Of a DNA stretch of 64,000 nucleotides, positions 13,096 through 24,843 are shown in pieces. Where the stretch lies: contig JAPFBL010000255.1 of NCBI GenBank assembly GCA_026182355.1, forward strand, positions 6,009,826-6,073,825, given 5' to 3'. The DNA comes from Hermatobates lingyangjiaoensis. Taxonomy: Eukaryota > Arthropoda > Insecta > Hemiptera > Hermatobatidae. Both the position numbers and the translations under genes were made by a program. The notes beneath the pieces were generated by a model that had not been told where the DNA came from, did no database searches, and was given only the letters and a program-made list of their open reading frames with translations. How positions within the stretch are numbered: the first letter of the stretch is position 1; every line of letters starts with the position of its first letter.

Positions 13096-13144
13096 ACCAT
13101 TAAATTTGTATATTGGAGACCATTTCATTAGCTTTTTACCCTAC

Positions 13145-15714
13145 AATTTTACTGTATTATCAACAGAATTATAAATACTAACATTATTTAGCTATTTTAA
13201 TGAAAAATGATCTAATTAATAATATTATCTTTTTTTAAAACTCAGAAGAGTATAATAAATTGATAAAAATGTTTTTATAGCCAATATGAATATTCAATTG
13301 AATGCATTTTTTGTATAGTAAAACCTATGTTAGCTATTCCTGCGATTAATTAATAACTTTTTACTTCAAAGTAATTTTCAGTTTTGTTTTCTTTCTTTTA
13401 TGGTTTACTTTTTATTTTTTTTATAAGAAATTTAAGTATTTATGAGCACATGAAGTGAAGTATTAAAGAGTGAGATCGGAAATTGTAGAAATCAAAAATT
13501 CATCTCCTGGGCACGTAAATAATCATGCAGCTAGATCAAATTTGTATAGTAGAGGTTGGACGTTTTTAAAATATTAGGGTTCAGGCGAATGCTAGTATAA
13601 CATTCACCGAGCACTGAACGAGAGTGAGCACTGAATATTTGTAGCTCACTCCCTATTAATCTGTAGGAAATCAGGAAGAATTTGTAATATTATATAGTTC
13701 CTGAGCTAATATTTGGATTGAATTATTATTTCCTTTTTCGGCGAGGGTGGGGGTTATTAATATACCATTCGAAGAAAAACTTATTTCTTTCACACTGTAT
13801 GAACATAAGTTAGATATAATACTCCTATAGGTTTGAAAAGAATTCTTATATTATCATTTAATAGTGACATGTACTTTTATCTCTTATAGCATGCATTGTT
13901 TATAATCAATACGGAAATATGGCTAAGGATCTTATCAACATTTGCTTTGGAGTTCAAAAGAATAACGGGTAAGGAAGAATAACTAACACATGGAAGCATG
14001 CAGTATTGGCTGTACGAAATCTCACCCTGCTTATGCAATCTGACCCGCTCAGAATGACCCCCTCATTTAGTCCAGGATTGTATGCAGATGACACCTTTGG
14101 ATTCTGAAAATCACCTGGGGCATTGAATAATCGGCCGATGAATCCTTTGAAGTGTATGTTTGACAAGGATAAGAAAATAAAAATTATTTCCTCTTCATGA
14201 CCTTTCTCTTTGCAATCAATCACACAAATCATTCATCCTATGTTGTTCCTAAATTCTTAATGCCATATTTTCCTTATAATACAACGATGGTCAGGTTGGT
14301 CATGTGCAGGGGTCGACAACCTGCTGCTCGCTAGCTATATATGGTTCTTCAGCCTATCGAATGTTTATTTTTTAAAATTTATGAAAACATTAGAACTTTA
14401 TTTATATAGTAAAGATATTTACATGGACTTAGGTGTTTAAATGAAACTAGTGATATATATGTCCACGATGAAAGAAGTATATCTGGTATATCTGGAAGAC
14501 AATATATATCTACAAAACTTTGATATTTATAACTATTAAGGAAGTTATTGTAAATGAATAGTCACTCAATAAAAAATAATTAAATTGCAGAAAATGATAA
14601 ATGAAGTGAATAATAATACTTTAAAAATTAAACAATATTTACAATATGAAATAGTTTTCCAGGAAGTGAAAACAACACCATCAAGTGATGTTTGAAACCT
14701 TGGTTGTCTTTGGATCTGTATGTTATTGGGATGAGATTCTTAAAAATTATTGGGAGTCTAGAACAAGGAAGTTAGCCTCGCGTCCCACGTGTGCCCCCCT
14801 CTGTAGACACAAAACCTAAACTAACAAGACGTATCATAAATAAATAGTTTTTTTTTTAATCAACTGAATTTTACTAAAATTAATTTCTTTCTTTCCTTTG
14901 ACTTACCACCAAATTTACTAGTAACATAAGAACTACAACAACATTAAATGAAAGAGATATACCAATTAAAAGAAGTTTATAATTAGTTGAATTATTAAAT
15001 TTTACAATTTAAGTAACAAGTTATTTGATAATAACAAAATAGCATCCACTAGTTCTTCAGCATATATTTTTTTGGCGGTTTCATCAACTGTATAAATGGT
15101 TAAAACAAATATTGCAACTAATAATCCTTTTCAATTCATTCAGTTATGAATTCCATGGTTATTGGTCAATTTTAAATTAGAAATATTATTGAGAATATTA
15201 TGCCATTGTAATAAATTTTGTAAGTATTAAAAATTGTATTCGAAATAATTTTTGAAACATAAGAGTGGATAATTTTAGTTGAAGAACACTGCTCATAAAA
15301 ATATTTCCTTGAAGTAAGACTTCTTTTAAATTATATTTAAAAATATAATGAATATAGTTGAAAAGAAAGATATCTTAACGAAATGCTTTCACCACACTAT
15401 GGTTCCAAAGTTATAATGGGATAACCATTCGGTTATGGATGACATACGTAAAAAGTTATAAATGACTGAAAAGTCAGGACTACCATTGCGAAGCAAAAAT
15501 CGTTATCCTTCATAAAGTTGCCTTGCCAAATTCCATTTTTCTGTATATAGTTTTTTTAAATATTTTTTTTTTAAATATATATAAAGTTTAATTTATTATT
15601 CTTATTAAAAGATGTAGGTAAAATTGGGTGTCATAACATTGTTCTATGCTCACTCAATATAAGTAACTTAAATTTAAGAAAAAATATTTGAAAATACATA
15701 TATACTAAGATATT
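13145..15714. other. AT-rich intergenic DNA
   Basis: No recognised gene. A 92-codon minus frame at 13954-14232 has more even composition than its neighbours but shows no domain, signal peptide or clear splice sites. The remainder holds only A/T-rich sequence with short frames. Confidence 0.5.
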
Positions 15715-15795
15715 TCAACCGTAACAAGCGGTTGAAAGATCATAGTCTTTTTTCCCATTTCATATTGTGATTTGATCATTGATTGTTATTTTACG
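15714..15795 (+). repeat. Penelope-type terminal fragment with half a hammerhead core
   Basis: Here CAACCG...CGGTTG (stem II) is followed by GAAA (15734-15737), GATC and then a TAGTC strand. The following roughly 60 bases are nearly identical to 60836-60895. The 5' core box (CTGANGA) is missing, so only the 3' half of the ribozyme layout survives. The neighbouring ATTGATTGTT...ACGTG tract also recurs near 27995. Confidence 0.5.
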
Positions 15796-15904
15796 TGATT
15801 ATTAGAAATATATATATATATTGATAAAAGTATCGACCGTGGAATAGAAACAAAACTATAGTTTAACGGGACTCGGTCAGTTCTTCAGGTTCAAATTAAA
15901 CTCT

Positions 15905-15955
15905 CATTGTCAACGTTTCGGTCTTTATTCAAAACCTTTTTCATAGGCAGAAGTA
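15905..15955 (-). ncRNA. Hammerhead-like motif, degenerate 5' core
   Basis: The minus strand reads CTATGAA (expected CTGANGA), GGT...ACC as stem II around an 11-nt AT-rich loop, GAAA (15919-15916), then CGTT followed by GACA. The 3' half (stem II strand, GAAA, short stem III, U-U before G) fits well, and the 5' box is mutated. The copy at 28908-28945 has additionally lost GAAA. Confidence 0.42.
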
Positions 15956-16007
15956 TAAATTTTGAAACAGAAAAACTAAGTATTACATTAAAAATTATTT
16001 TACAAAG

Positions 16008-16113
16008 AAAAATAGTATGTGAATTTTAACAACACCTGTAGTCTGAATGAACACGTTCAGTGTCACGTGTTCATTCAGACTACAGTTCTTGTTAAAATCC
16101 ACATACTATTTTT
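16008..16113. repeat. Palindrome, arms about 47 bp
   Basis: The left arm (16008-16054) and right arm (16067-16113) are reverse complements over nearly their whole length, with a loop of about 12 bases. The arms read AAAAATAGTATGTG...GTCTGAATGAACAC and back. This may be the junction of two inverted Penelope termini. The same arm occurs singly at 28797-28850. Confidence 0.85.
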
Positions 16114-16334
16114 CGGTATTCTCAACATGACTAAATAGTTCGGTATTCTCAAACAGTGGAGCAGTTTGCGAATCTTCAGATGTAGTGTAGCAAAGACGAA
16201 ATATTTTACGGTAACCCGAGAATCAACAGCGCCTTTTAAACATAAATTAATCCAATTTGAAATGAATTAATCAAGGTATATGAACTGAATACAATAAAAC
16301 GCAAACATTCTATTGATTTATTAATACACATAAT

Positions 16335-16885
16335 TAGAATCAACCCGTAACGTAAGTTTATTTTATTATGAATAAAATTGAGACAAAATACAGAAGTCTA
16401 TTATGTTAAAATGATTTACTAAGTTGCTTTAAATAAATAATAACAAGTTTGTTTTATTACAATAAAACAAAAATTTAATCATATATGTAAATCAAGATTG
16501 TGGCTGGTATAAATAACGACATGCATTTGTAGGGTTTACGGCCGTACTTTAGGGTTGAAAATCTCAAGGCCTAAATACTGTAACTCTAAATAGCACCAAT
16601 ATTGGCTGACTGAATTAGTCACAATGCATGTATGCATTGACACTGGGATTAGGCGGAGTTTAATAAGTAGCGTCCTTTTCTTAGCACTGAAGATTGGTGG
16701 TTTCAAAGTAACTTTGGGCATGGCCAAACATTTTCCACGAGGAGATGTGTGCACTGTCTGAAGAGGACGTGGAGATGTCGGTTCCCAGTCTCTACGAGGT
16801 CAGATAGTCCTTAAAGCCCTCGCTCTTTTAAAGTTGAGTGGGTTTTCGAGTGTAGGTATCCCTATGTAGAATCAACCCGTAACGT
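16335..16885. repeat. 513-bp segment flanked by 19-bp direct repeats
   Basis: The 19-mer TAGAATCAACCCGTAACGT occurs at 16335-16353 and again, unchanged, at 16867-16885. Such a pair looks like a long target-site duplication. The enclosed segment has a GC-richer half (16540-16860) with a 72-codon minus frame (16536-16754) of unknown identity, and an AT-rich left half. A retroposed fragment inserted in the minus direction is one reading and a local duplication is another. No transposase or RT motif is seen. Confidence 0.5.
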
Positions 16886-17800
16886 GACTTTCCCATTATT
16901 AAATTGCTTACCAAATAACAAAATAGAAACACTTTCGCTAGAGCAGCACAAAATGTGAAAGCTCGAAATGGAGTTGAAACAAACTAACAAGGCAAAGAAA
17001 AAGTTGTTGCTAATCTCATTGATTTAGCACTGGAATCATAGAAATAGTTGTAAAAAATTTAGAGCTGCCAACATTCAATTTTACTATAATTAATTTTACC
17101 TGTTTTCAAAGTAATAAAAGTCAATTTAATTTTGCATTTATTTTAAAGCAGCTATCGTGTAGAACTGTTATCAAATTTTGTCATGAAAGTATTATTTAAC
17201 TCATGGTCAATAAAGTTAATGACTTTATTTATTTAATGTGTCTGAATCTATTAAATCAGTTATAACAGTAATATCATTTGTTTAGAACTATTTCCAATTT
17301 CACTGCTGGTGGAAGCTAGTAACTGTCATTTTTACTACATTATTGTCTTTTCAAATATTCATTACATTTTTATCATGCAATATTCATATTAATGCAATAC
17401 TTAATATTAATACCAGGGGGGGGGGGAGGTGTCAAATTTGTACCCCTTCTGGCATGAAGTGTAGTAATGTATCTCTCTGACATTACTCGAATAATAATAA
17501 CTAATAACAGTAATGAAATAATAAATTTATTACTACTACTACTAACAATAATAACTCGTACACAACAAAGAAAACGTGCAAACCAGTCACAATCTTGATA
17601 ATGAATCCTTCATGGCTGCTATGCCTTACTTATGGTAATGTATGAAAAAGAAATGTCTGGAAAGACATAATAGGCTGTCAATTGTACTACCTAGAAGGAG
17701 ATATTGTCCAAAAATAACCAGTTTATTTACTCTCTTAAGGGCTTTTTTGGGTATATGTTAAACTTTACTATTTACTTCTTTTAAAGTTGACTGTTTATTG
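16886..17800. other. AT-rich intergenic DNA
   Basis: No gene is recognised. A run of 10 or more G residues lies near 17417-17427, unusual in this AT-rich setting, and a short (ACT/ATT)n-like tract lies near 17530-17555. Confidence 0.5.
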
Positions 17801-17802
17801 GA

Positions 17803-19015
17803 ATGCCATTGTTTCTTGGGGAACGAAAAGTTGAATGGAGTTCCCTCAAAGCAGGTGTGCTCAAGGACTGGAAGGGCTTTGTGCATTGCTGCCACGGGCA
17901 GAATACCAGTCACCTTCATTCCGTTTGTCTCCATTATAAAAATAATCTAAGCAGAGAAGAACTCAAGCAAACTGATAACTTCGCTCCGGTGAGGGAGATT
18001 TTAGTGATGTTTATAAATGCTTATCATCAGAAGTATACTCGTAGTACTGACCCTCACTGCACTGTAAAATACTTCATCATTCACAGAAAGATCGGATTAA
18101 AACAATATATTCCTAGCAGGTCACATAAAAATATGGCATCATAGTTTTTTTTTAATAGGTAATGGCATATCTTAGTCCATAAAATTTAGAGCTTATGTTT
18201 TACCTAGTACTTTTGACAAACAGCTCAGTGAGATATCTCTATTATCAAAAAGCAGTGATTCGACTTGTCTATCTCATTGAAGGTTGAATAAGAAAGACCA
18301 CTACCTATAACTAGTAGTGTACTTTTGTGACATTATCAGTAAAAACAAAGAGTCGTAATAGTCCTTTGTAAAATTCGAAATAAACAAAACAAGCTTGTAT
18401 TCTTCCATATATTGGAAAAAGTAAGCAAGGGTACATTGCATTACAGATTTCATGTAAAAAAAAATTATTCTAAATGGTTGTCCATTGCTTTAAATAAATA
18501 AGAAATATGTTTTTGTATCTAGTATGCATTATATATAATCAAAGTAATGATTGTGATATGGTTTTAAAAGAGATAAATATAAATTAGAATAAAATAAGAA
18601 AAGGTAATGATCAAAATATAGTCTTTTGTATGACATCAATCGTTGATCAATGCTACTTCCATATACAAGTTAAACAATTCTATTGTTAATGATTATATAA
18701 TTATGATAGCAAATAAACTACCTTTCTCCAATAGGAAAAACAAAACACTTTGTTTCATGGATGCGTCAGTCTTCTATCAGCGCACACTCTCAAGGACAAA
18801 TACTAGCAACGCAAAAACTCCCAAAATAGTTGGTAATCAGAATGAAGTACTGATACCATATCTGAAATGCTCAAGTAACAACCTACAGGCACATGGTCGT
18901 TGTCAAAACTAGATCTATGTTGTCAAAAATGAAAACTATGTTCTATATTGTCTTATGAAAAGCAAAACAGTTGGTGTAATGTGCAGAAACTATACTAGCA
19001 ACCAGCGTAGTACAC
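17803..19015 (+). pseudogene. piggyBac-family transposase, decayed
   Basis: The frame at 17803-18144 holds NFAPVREI followed by a segment ending in KQYIPSRSHK. These match the K.API.R...W and the FKQYIPSKP.KYGIK positions of piggyBac (PGBD-type) transposases. The catalytic aspartate motif VDE between them reads VKY, so the first acidic residue is lost. The middle part (18150-18640) is broken by stops. A second open piece (18643-18912) begins INATSIYKLNN, as in the INA.IIYK region. It ends with HGRCQ, the first cysteine of the C-terminal cysteine-rich domain, whose later cysteines can be followed in a broken frame to about 19015. TTAA target sites and terminal repeats were not located. It is a dead copy. 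Confidence 0.68.
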
Positions 19016-21320
19016 ACACAATTTTTTCATCGTAATTTTTAGTTCTGTATGAACAAGAGCTTCAAATAAAAAATATCTGACATAAAATCAATTTAACTAT
19101 ATTTTTAATGTAATTTAGTTGTTTTTAATGGAACAAAATTAATTTGTTATTATAATAATAATTATTGATACGATATCTATTTATAAAGGAGTCTGGTTAA
19201 TGTACTTTGAAGTAATGACTGGTAAATTTGAATGTAACATTGGCCCAAGACCTTTTTAAATTGATGGTTGATGGTTCAGACAGCCAAGTGGACCACCAGG
19301 ATGTCCTTAGCCTCCAGTGCCAGAGTAGCTCTCTTTTTAATGTCTATTACTTTATTGCCAATCTTTTCTAAAGTTTACTTTCGTTTCAAATTGTTTCTAA
19401 TTCTTGGTATAAGCGTCGTTCAATTTTCTATTCAAACCTCCTGCACTTCGTCCATTGCAATCAGTAATATGAATCATTATCCTTAACAATCATTATTGAA
19501 AATGTTAATATTTTGATGTTAGCAAAGTTCAAAATAAAAGTTTTGTGTTTTGGCGTAACTTACTCTATTACTAGGATTAAGATTAATAAAAAAATTAAAT
19601 TTATATAAATAAAGCGGTTTTATTTTCAATTTCCATGTTGAAAAGTTATCTGATAACTTTTAAAATGCATATTTTTTTTTTTAGAAATATTGGAACTTCC
19701 CAGTGTTACACTCTGATACTTGTGCGGGAAATAATATCACTACATAAATAGAAGTATCATTGATTTTTAAAATTCATAAAAGAAGAATTGACTAATGGTA
19801 ACAGGTTTATACCACTTCAATACATTTTGCTAATATTTTATACTTTATTTTTCTAATTTTTCTGATACGATTAAATGTGAGTTTTTAGTGTGTAATGTTA
19901 TCCTTCTGTTTCAGTGTTGATGTTATAAAGTCTGTTTCGTAGTATCAAGTAATATTTTGACACATAAGCCAAAGATAGATATTTGTGTCGTCATATTAAT
20001 CAATATTACTTACAACAACGAATGTTTACCGGAAGATCTGTACTGCTCAGTAGATGATTATGAAATAACTCTTGCGATTGCTTAGTACTGCAATGAGGGG
20101 CGATGTTATGTACTCTTTATCTGGTTAGCACAAGAGAGAACCAGTCAGGCCTCTTTCCACGATTTTCTCCGGGTCATTTTCTGATGGCATTGTGTTCCCT
20201 TTCAGTCAATCCATCCACTACCAGCGGGGCTTGAATAGGTCACAGAATCATGCATGCTAGCATGTTGAAAAGAGGAGTCTCGATGAAAGAACAAATTTTC
20301 GCAAGCCAGTTGTTGCGTATATTCAGAAAATTAAATCGCCTTCATAGAGATGGTGATATTTATTCAATCCTGTAGTGTTACAGTGTTCCCTGAAATAATT
20401 TTGAGATGTTAGTTATTTTGTCATTACCGCTGATTGGTTGATGACAAACGTCTGTCTATTCTGTGTTAGCACTTTACCACTTATAACCATTATTTCAATT
20501 TAAAGCGTGAAACAGCAATATTTAATTAGTGACCAAATAATCAATCAGAAAACACTTTCCTTTTGAAAGGAGGAAGATTTCTTTATAATAAATGACTTTA
20601 CACTAATTAAACTTGACAATATAAGTATGCTATGCAGTATACACCGTATTTATGTGCAGTATTTTTTTAGAGACACACTAAACACTATAACAGAGAAATA
20701 AGTACCAACATATATAAGCTCTAAGAGATTATCTACATTTCCTACATATATTAGAAATCATAAAATGAGTTTCAACTCGTACTGTTCGACTTGACAACTG
20801 CATGGTTCATCTGACGTAGAATTGTGCATTCAAGTATACAGGAGCCATATATTCTATTAAATCTTCAATAAAACTGTATTCTTGTAGTCAGTATAATACA
20901 AAAATATCAGACTAACGTACTCACTGAAAATATAGAATGATTAAACAGATGTATAAGTTTAGTTTCTTCCTTTACAGCTTGTTTTTCTTCAAGCGGTTCA
21001 CAACAAAAAACAACTAAAAAATAAAAAAAATATTGAAGATTAGTCTATGAGAAAAGAGATTACAATGTATTTATACTTCATCATTAGGGTAACATATGAG
21101 AGGAATAAGTTATACAGTATAAGTGCACATACAGTTATATAAAACTTACGTTAGAGAAATAGTTTGAAAAAGAGTTTATAAGAGTGTTTTCTATTAATTT
21201 ATAATTAATAAAATTCGAATGAACTTTGATTCCATAGAAAATTAAGTATATTAAAAGTTATAATGTCTAAATGATAATTTAAAAATAGTTTTAATTTTAC
21301 ACATGAATGGATTATTGTAC
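19016..21320. other. Intergenic DNA, no gene recognised
   Basis: Mostly AT-rich. A mildly GC-richer stretch at 20020-20330 has no long frame and no recognisable motif. A 72-codon frame at 19268-19486 is hydrophobic but otherwise featureless. Confidence 0.5.
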
Positions 21321-21323
21321 TCA

Positions 21324-21665
21324 CTGAGCCCACTGCTTCTCTGGCACTTGTATTGATAGTATAGATGGCTTCTCTGATAGTATAGATGTGCTGTTAGCGG
21401 TGCCTTGAACAATCAGTGAGAGTTCTTCACTCGCATCATCGAGTGCGCACATTGAAGAGAACCCAGCGTGTTCACCCTGGTGGTGAATGCACCGGGGAGT
21501 GCATAGCGCGTACTCTGTGTAGATAGCGCCAGTAAGTCGCGCCCAGTGGCTGTCCGGAAGACGGCGACGAAGATAGGGTTAGGAAGGTCACCGTCTACTA
21601 GAGGCCAAGGCGCTCCATTACTTTCACTCCGATACCACCTGGAGAGTGTTTTTGACTGCCTTCCT
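21324..21665 (-). other. GC-rich island with a 70-codon open stretch and a good donor site
   Basis: This is one of the most GC- and CpG-rich stretches of the window. On the minus strand one frame stays open for about 75 codons (roughly 21655 to 21430) and then stops. The strand continues to a strong splice donor, GTGAGTAC, at about 21325-21318. An exon, an untranslated first exon or an old mobile-element fragment would all fit. The conceptual protein is not recognised and no TATA/initiator pair was found just upstream. I make no functional call. Confidence 0.3.
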
Positions 21666-22368
21666 TATTGACAATTCAATGCTATCCTTGACAAACAGGG
21701 TGGGGGGGGGGGGATTTCTTAGAACAGTGCTAGTTGTGGGAAGTGCAAACCATCATGATTTAATAAACCAGCATTAAATTATTAAATCATGTTACAAACA
21801 ACTGCTAGACAAATAAAATCATTCTCCAAACTTTAAAAAAAATATAATTTGGTAAATAAATGCAGTTGACAAACAAACTCTACATTATATAGGTATCGTC
21901 AGTGGCTCCTAAAGTAATACAGGTTTAATACAAACATGGTAATGTTGACAGCTTGAGAATTTTCCTCGTCTATCGGCGGTGTAAATCCTGACTGTTATTT
22001 CTAAAGTCAGGAATTACTCAAGGATGAGTTCAGTTTTCTAGCCAACTAGGCACGATACATAACTACTGTGCAGTGGTACTCTAGCTCAACACTTGTTACT
22101 GTTTAGCCAACTCCAGAGCAGATAACTGCTATACACAATGGCTGATAGGAGAATTCATAGCAAACCAGAGATTCAACCATCCCCCAACCTTGTGTTGGAA
22201 CGACTGTCACCGCCTGGACAACACCGCCGTATGACAGACTAGGGATCAATGAGGAGGCAGAACTCCTTGGTACGAGAGCCCACTTAGGTTTTCCTGAGTC
22301 ACAAAAAAAAGCATCAACAAATGTGCTAAGGAATATATCCCACATTGCTAAATTCTACATCATGAACT
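21666..22368. other. Intergenic DNA with G-run and unassigned frame
   Basis: A run of about 12 G residues lies near 21699-21711. The segment 22090-22345 is GC-richer and has an 80-codon minus frame (22103-22345) plus a similarly open plus frame. Neither shows a family motif. Confidence 0.35.
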
Positions 22369-22930
22369 ATTTACTTTACTACAAGTAAAGTATAGTGATC
22401 ATGGAAAATTTGATCTCTAGATTTTGATGTATTTACTTGTTTTGAGGTCCCCAATGTCATTTATAACCTTTTTCTATGATATCTTGCGTGCAGGTGGGTG
22501 TGTATCAAAAAGCATGTGTGGACGCTACAATCCACATTATTTGATGGATCAAATGAATATTTTACACAAAAATGAGCCTTATACTGTGGATGAACCCTAT
22601 TGTTTGGAAGCAATTATCTGTTTTTAGACTGCATTTGTTTCCTCATAAATTACTATTTCTAGAGCCTTGAAATTTTCACACTATCAAGGAATCGACAAAA
22701 GCAAGAACTGAAAAAATCCTCAGATTTTTAAGATAACTGAAAATATTTTTTTTTAATAAAATGTAAAAATTTTCACATATGATTCAATGTGAAAGCTTGT
22801 GAGGTGGATACAAGCCATACCGTTTGGTATAATTGAAATTATACCCAAAAAATAGAGTATTATGGGGGGGATGAGTAGAGTAATTATTTTAAAATTACAT
22901 TAAACAAAGGGCTTATTGTTATGAAACCTT
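22369..22930 (+). repeat. Dispersed repeat R, uninterrupted copy
   Basis: The parts around 22384-22460 (GATCTCTAGATTTTGATG tract) and 22516-22580 (TGTGGACGCTAC...CACA..AT..GATG..TCAAAT...TTTTACACAAAAA) match 52020-52110 and 52732-52800 in the same order. Here they lie about 55 bp apart, while in the other copy they are about 620 bp apart. The 67-codon frame at 22424-22627 is incidental. The family is unidentified. Confidence 0.6.
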
Positions 22931-23230
22931 TTATGTTTTCAGAAAATGATTTTTTACACTAAACGATTCATTAATGAAAATTAAATTTTGTCAAAAAATT
23001 GAACGGTAAATTAGAAATGTATAAAAAAAATTCGTGAAACAGCAATAAATCTATAATAATTGAATGAAGAGTGATCTTGGACTAATGGATCACCTCCTAT
23101 ACTTGTCAAATTTGTTTACCGTTTATTAACATTGTTTACATTTACGTAAAAATTTTTAAGTGAATTGACTGAATTTAACTGAATTGATGTTTAAATGCAA
23201 TACAATACACTGATGTCAGATAAACCACAT
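22931..23230. other. AT-rich intergenic DNA
   Basis: Nothing recognisable. It separates the dispersed repeat from the LINE fragment. Confidence 0.5.
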
Positions 23231-23239
23231 CAATTGTAA

Positions 23240-23600
23240 GAGATCCACTTGTCATGCAATGTTATAGACGATCATGTAAGATCCATTCCTCCATTCATCA
23301 TTCATAATCATCTATCCATGGTTATAGGAACAGAAACCATGTTCTCCTGTTAGATATTATTTCGTAACACGAAATCTTCCCTTCGACTTTACAAAAGTGT
23401 TATTACTGCTTTGGTAATACTAATAATATTATGTGTTTCAGTTGTGTGGTATAAAAAAATAAGCGTGCATATTGATAACTGGATCAATCACTGCTGTACT
23501 ACCTCCAGGAATGAAAGACTGATAAACATTTCCCATTTAGACATTCATATTATGTCTGAATAGGACATTATATATTATATACCCAACAAGTTTGATATTA
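23240..23600 (+). pseudogene. LINE post-RT fragment (R1/Jockey-like)
   Basis: The plus strand around 23370-23590 reads LRLYKSVITALV...SVVWYKKI and then, in a shifted frame, an ITGSI...PPGM segment followed by a stretch ending in HIMSE. This corresponds to the LWLYKAVVRPIITY.SVVWW and ITGSMNTTPTAAMEVLL...PLHI positions that link RT to RNase H. The same block occurs at 8080-8350 (minus), 50930-51030 and 52440-52570 (plus). The frame is broken, and neither the RT nor the RNase H half is attached. Confidence 0.6.
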
Positions 23601-24690
23601 TATTTACTTCTAGTAAAGTTGAATGTCATTCAAGGTTTTTAAAACTAGAAATTTGGTAAACTTAAAACAGATAGAAATCTAGATGGTACTAAACAGAGTT
23701 GTAAAGGATAAGATAGATGACGGATTACTACACCCTTACTTCTCTAGTCACATCACTTAGCGAAATACTCATTAGCAGTTGTATGTCTCAAATCATTAAA
23801 TCAGGTCAGGTACTGAACTTGTGTGATTCGTAATTCACCCCACGAGGTCCCCTCAAAGCTATCAGTGTGACTGTATTGAAAATGTAAAAGAAATGAATTG
23901 TCATGAAGAAGTATCATTTTCTTACTGACATATTCTCACATACCTTTTTATTTTTTTAGTATTATTGTGGTCAATAAAGTCTTCATATTTAAATTAAAAC
24001 GATGACAATGCATGACTACTAGCATTTAAGAGTTAAATCCATTCTTCTGATCTTTTAAATAGTGGTTCAGAGTTACATTTATGTGAGAAGATTGAAACAT
24101 AGAAGATTTTATTAATGGAGTTAAATATTAAGTTGCAGTTTGTTATGAAGGAGCAAGCTTTAATGCAGATTGTTTTTCCAACTTTAACATTGTATTATTT
24201 TCAAACTAGACCCGTGACCCTTTATGTCACTCAGAAATTATAACAACAGTTATTGAAATAAATTCACTGAACATGATTGACAGGGATAATTATAATTGTT
24301 GTTTCTTGTTATTAAGGCACGAAAACAGATTCTTATATGACTCAAGCTTTTGATATAGTATTCTTAATATGATTCAAGATATATACACGGTAAGTATAAG
24401 TGTATTTAGCAAAATAAAAATCATTAAAAAGTAAAAAAAAATTATTTTATCATATAAATAAATAAAACATCAATTCAAGTTATATGCACAATAAAATATA
24501 TTTAAAACAAACAAAACTTGTAAATTAAAATATTCAATTTATTTACCCAACATAAAACAACATTAATGAATGGAATGAGTTCTTATAATATTACCTTAGA
24601 ACATTCGTATTTTATCTGACAGTTGTGTTCAAGTTTGTTTCTAAAACTAATCATATTTAACCTTTAATGTAATAGTTTATTATACATTTG
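23601..24690. other. AT-rich intergenic DNA
   Basis: No gene, RNA gene or long repeat is recognised. The start of the stretch may contain further LINE debris too decayed to read. Confidence 0.45.
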
Positions 24691-24704
24691 TTAACTTTAT
24701 TTAT

Positions 24705-24785
24705 AATACATTTGCACTACTGTCATCGGCGAGCATGCAAGCCACTGGGTTACCCTGGCTCCATGCCTTTACTTTATTACCAGTG
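24705..24785 (+). repeat. Short repeat next to Helitron (partner at 26228-26285)
   Basis: The tract TTTGCACTACTGTCATCGGC, continuing to TACCCTGGCTCC, is repeated in the same orientation at 26228-26285 inside the Helitron's 5' region. The left copy lies about 60 bp outside the Helitron 3' end. It may be a remnant of a second Helitron of the same family into which the present one inserted, or tandem debris. Confidence 0.65.
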
Positions 24786-24843
24786 TTTATATTACGCAAA
24801 TATTAAATTAAAAAAAAATGTTGTTATATTTATATATAATACA

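Larger units (their letters stand above)
12844..13144. repeat. 301-bp inverted repeat built of two Penelope-type termini
   Basis: The arms at 12844-12974 and 13018-13144 are near-perfect reverse complements around an AT-rich centre. Each arm holds a hammerhead-like core and ends in a GTAGGGTAAAAAGCTAATGG tract. There is no internal coding capacity. The structure equals two pLTR-like ends joined tail to tail, or a short non-autonomous foldback derived from them. At RNA level the whole unit could form one long hairpin. Confidence 0.75.
15860..16125 (-). repeat. Penelope-type terminus with palindrome
   Basis: The segment 15920-16113 matches 28797-28930 in inverted orientation, with only a few differences over about 120 bp. 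On the minus strand it reads out of a perfect-looking palindrome (16008-16113) towards a hammerhead-like core at 15905-15955. A diverged relative sits at 58800-58900. No coding sequence remains. Confidence 0.6.

Noticed and set aside
13954..14232. 92-codon minus frame as a host exon
   Set aside because: No domain, no convincing splice sites and no neighbouring exon; left as an unassigned frame in the intergenic entry.
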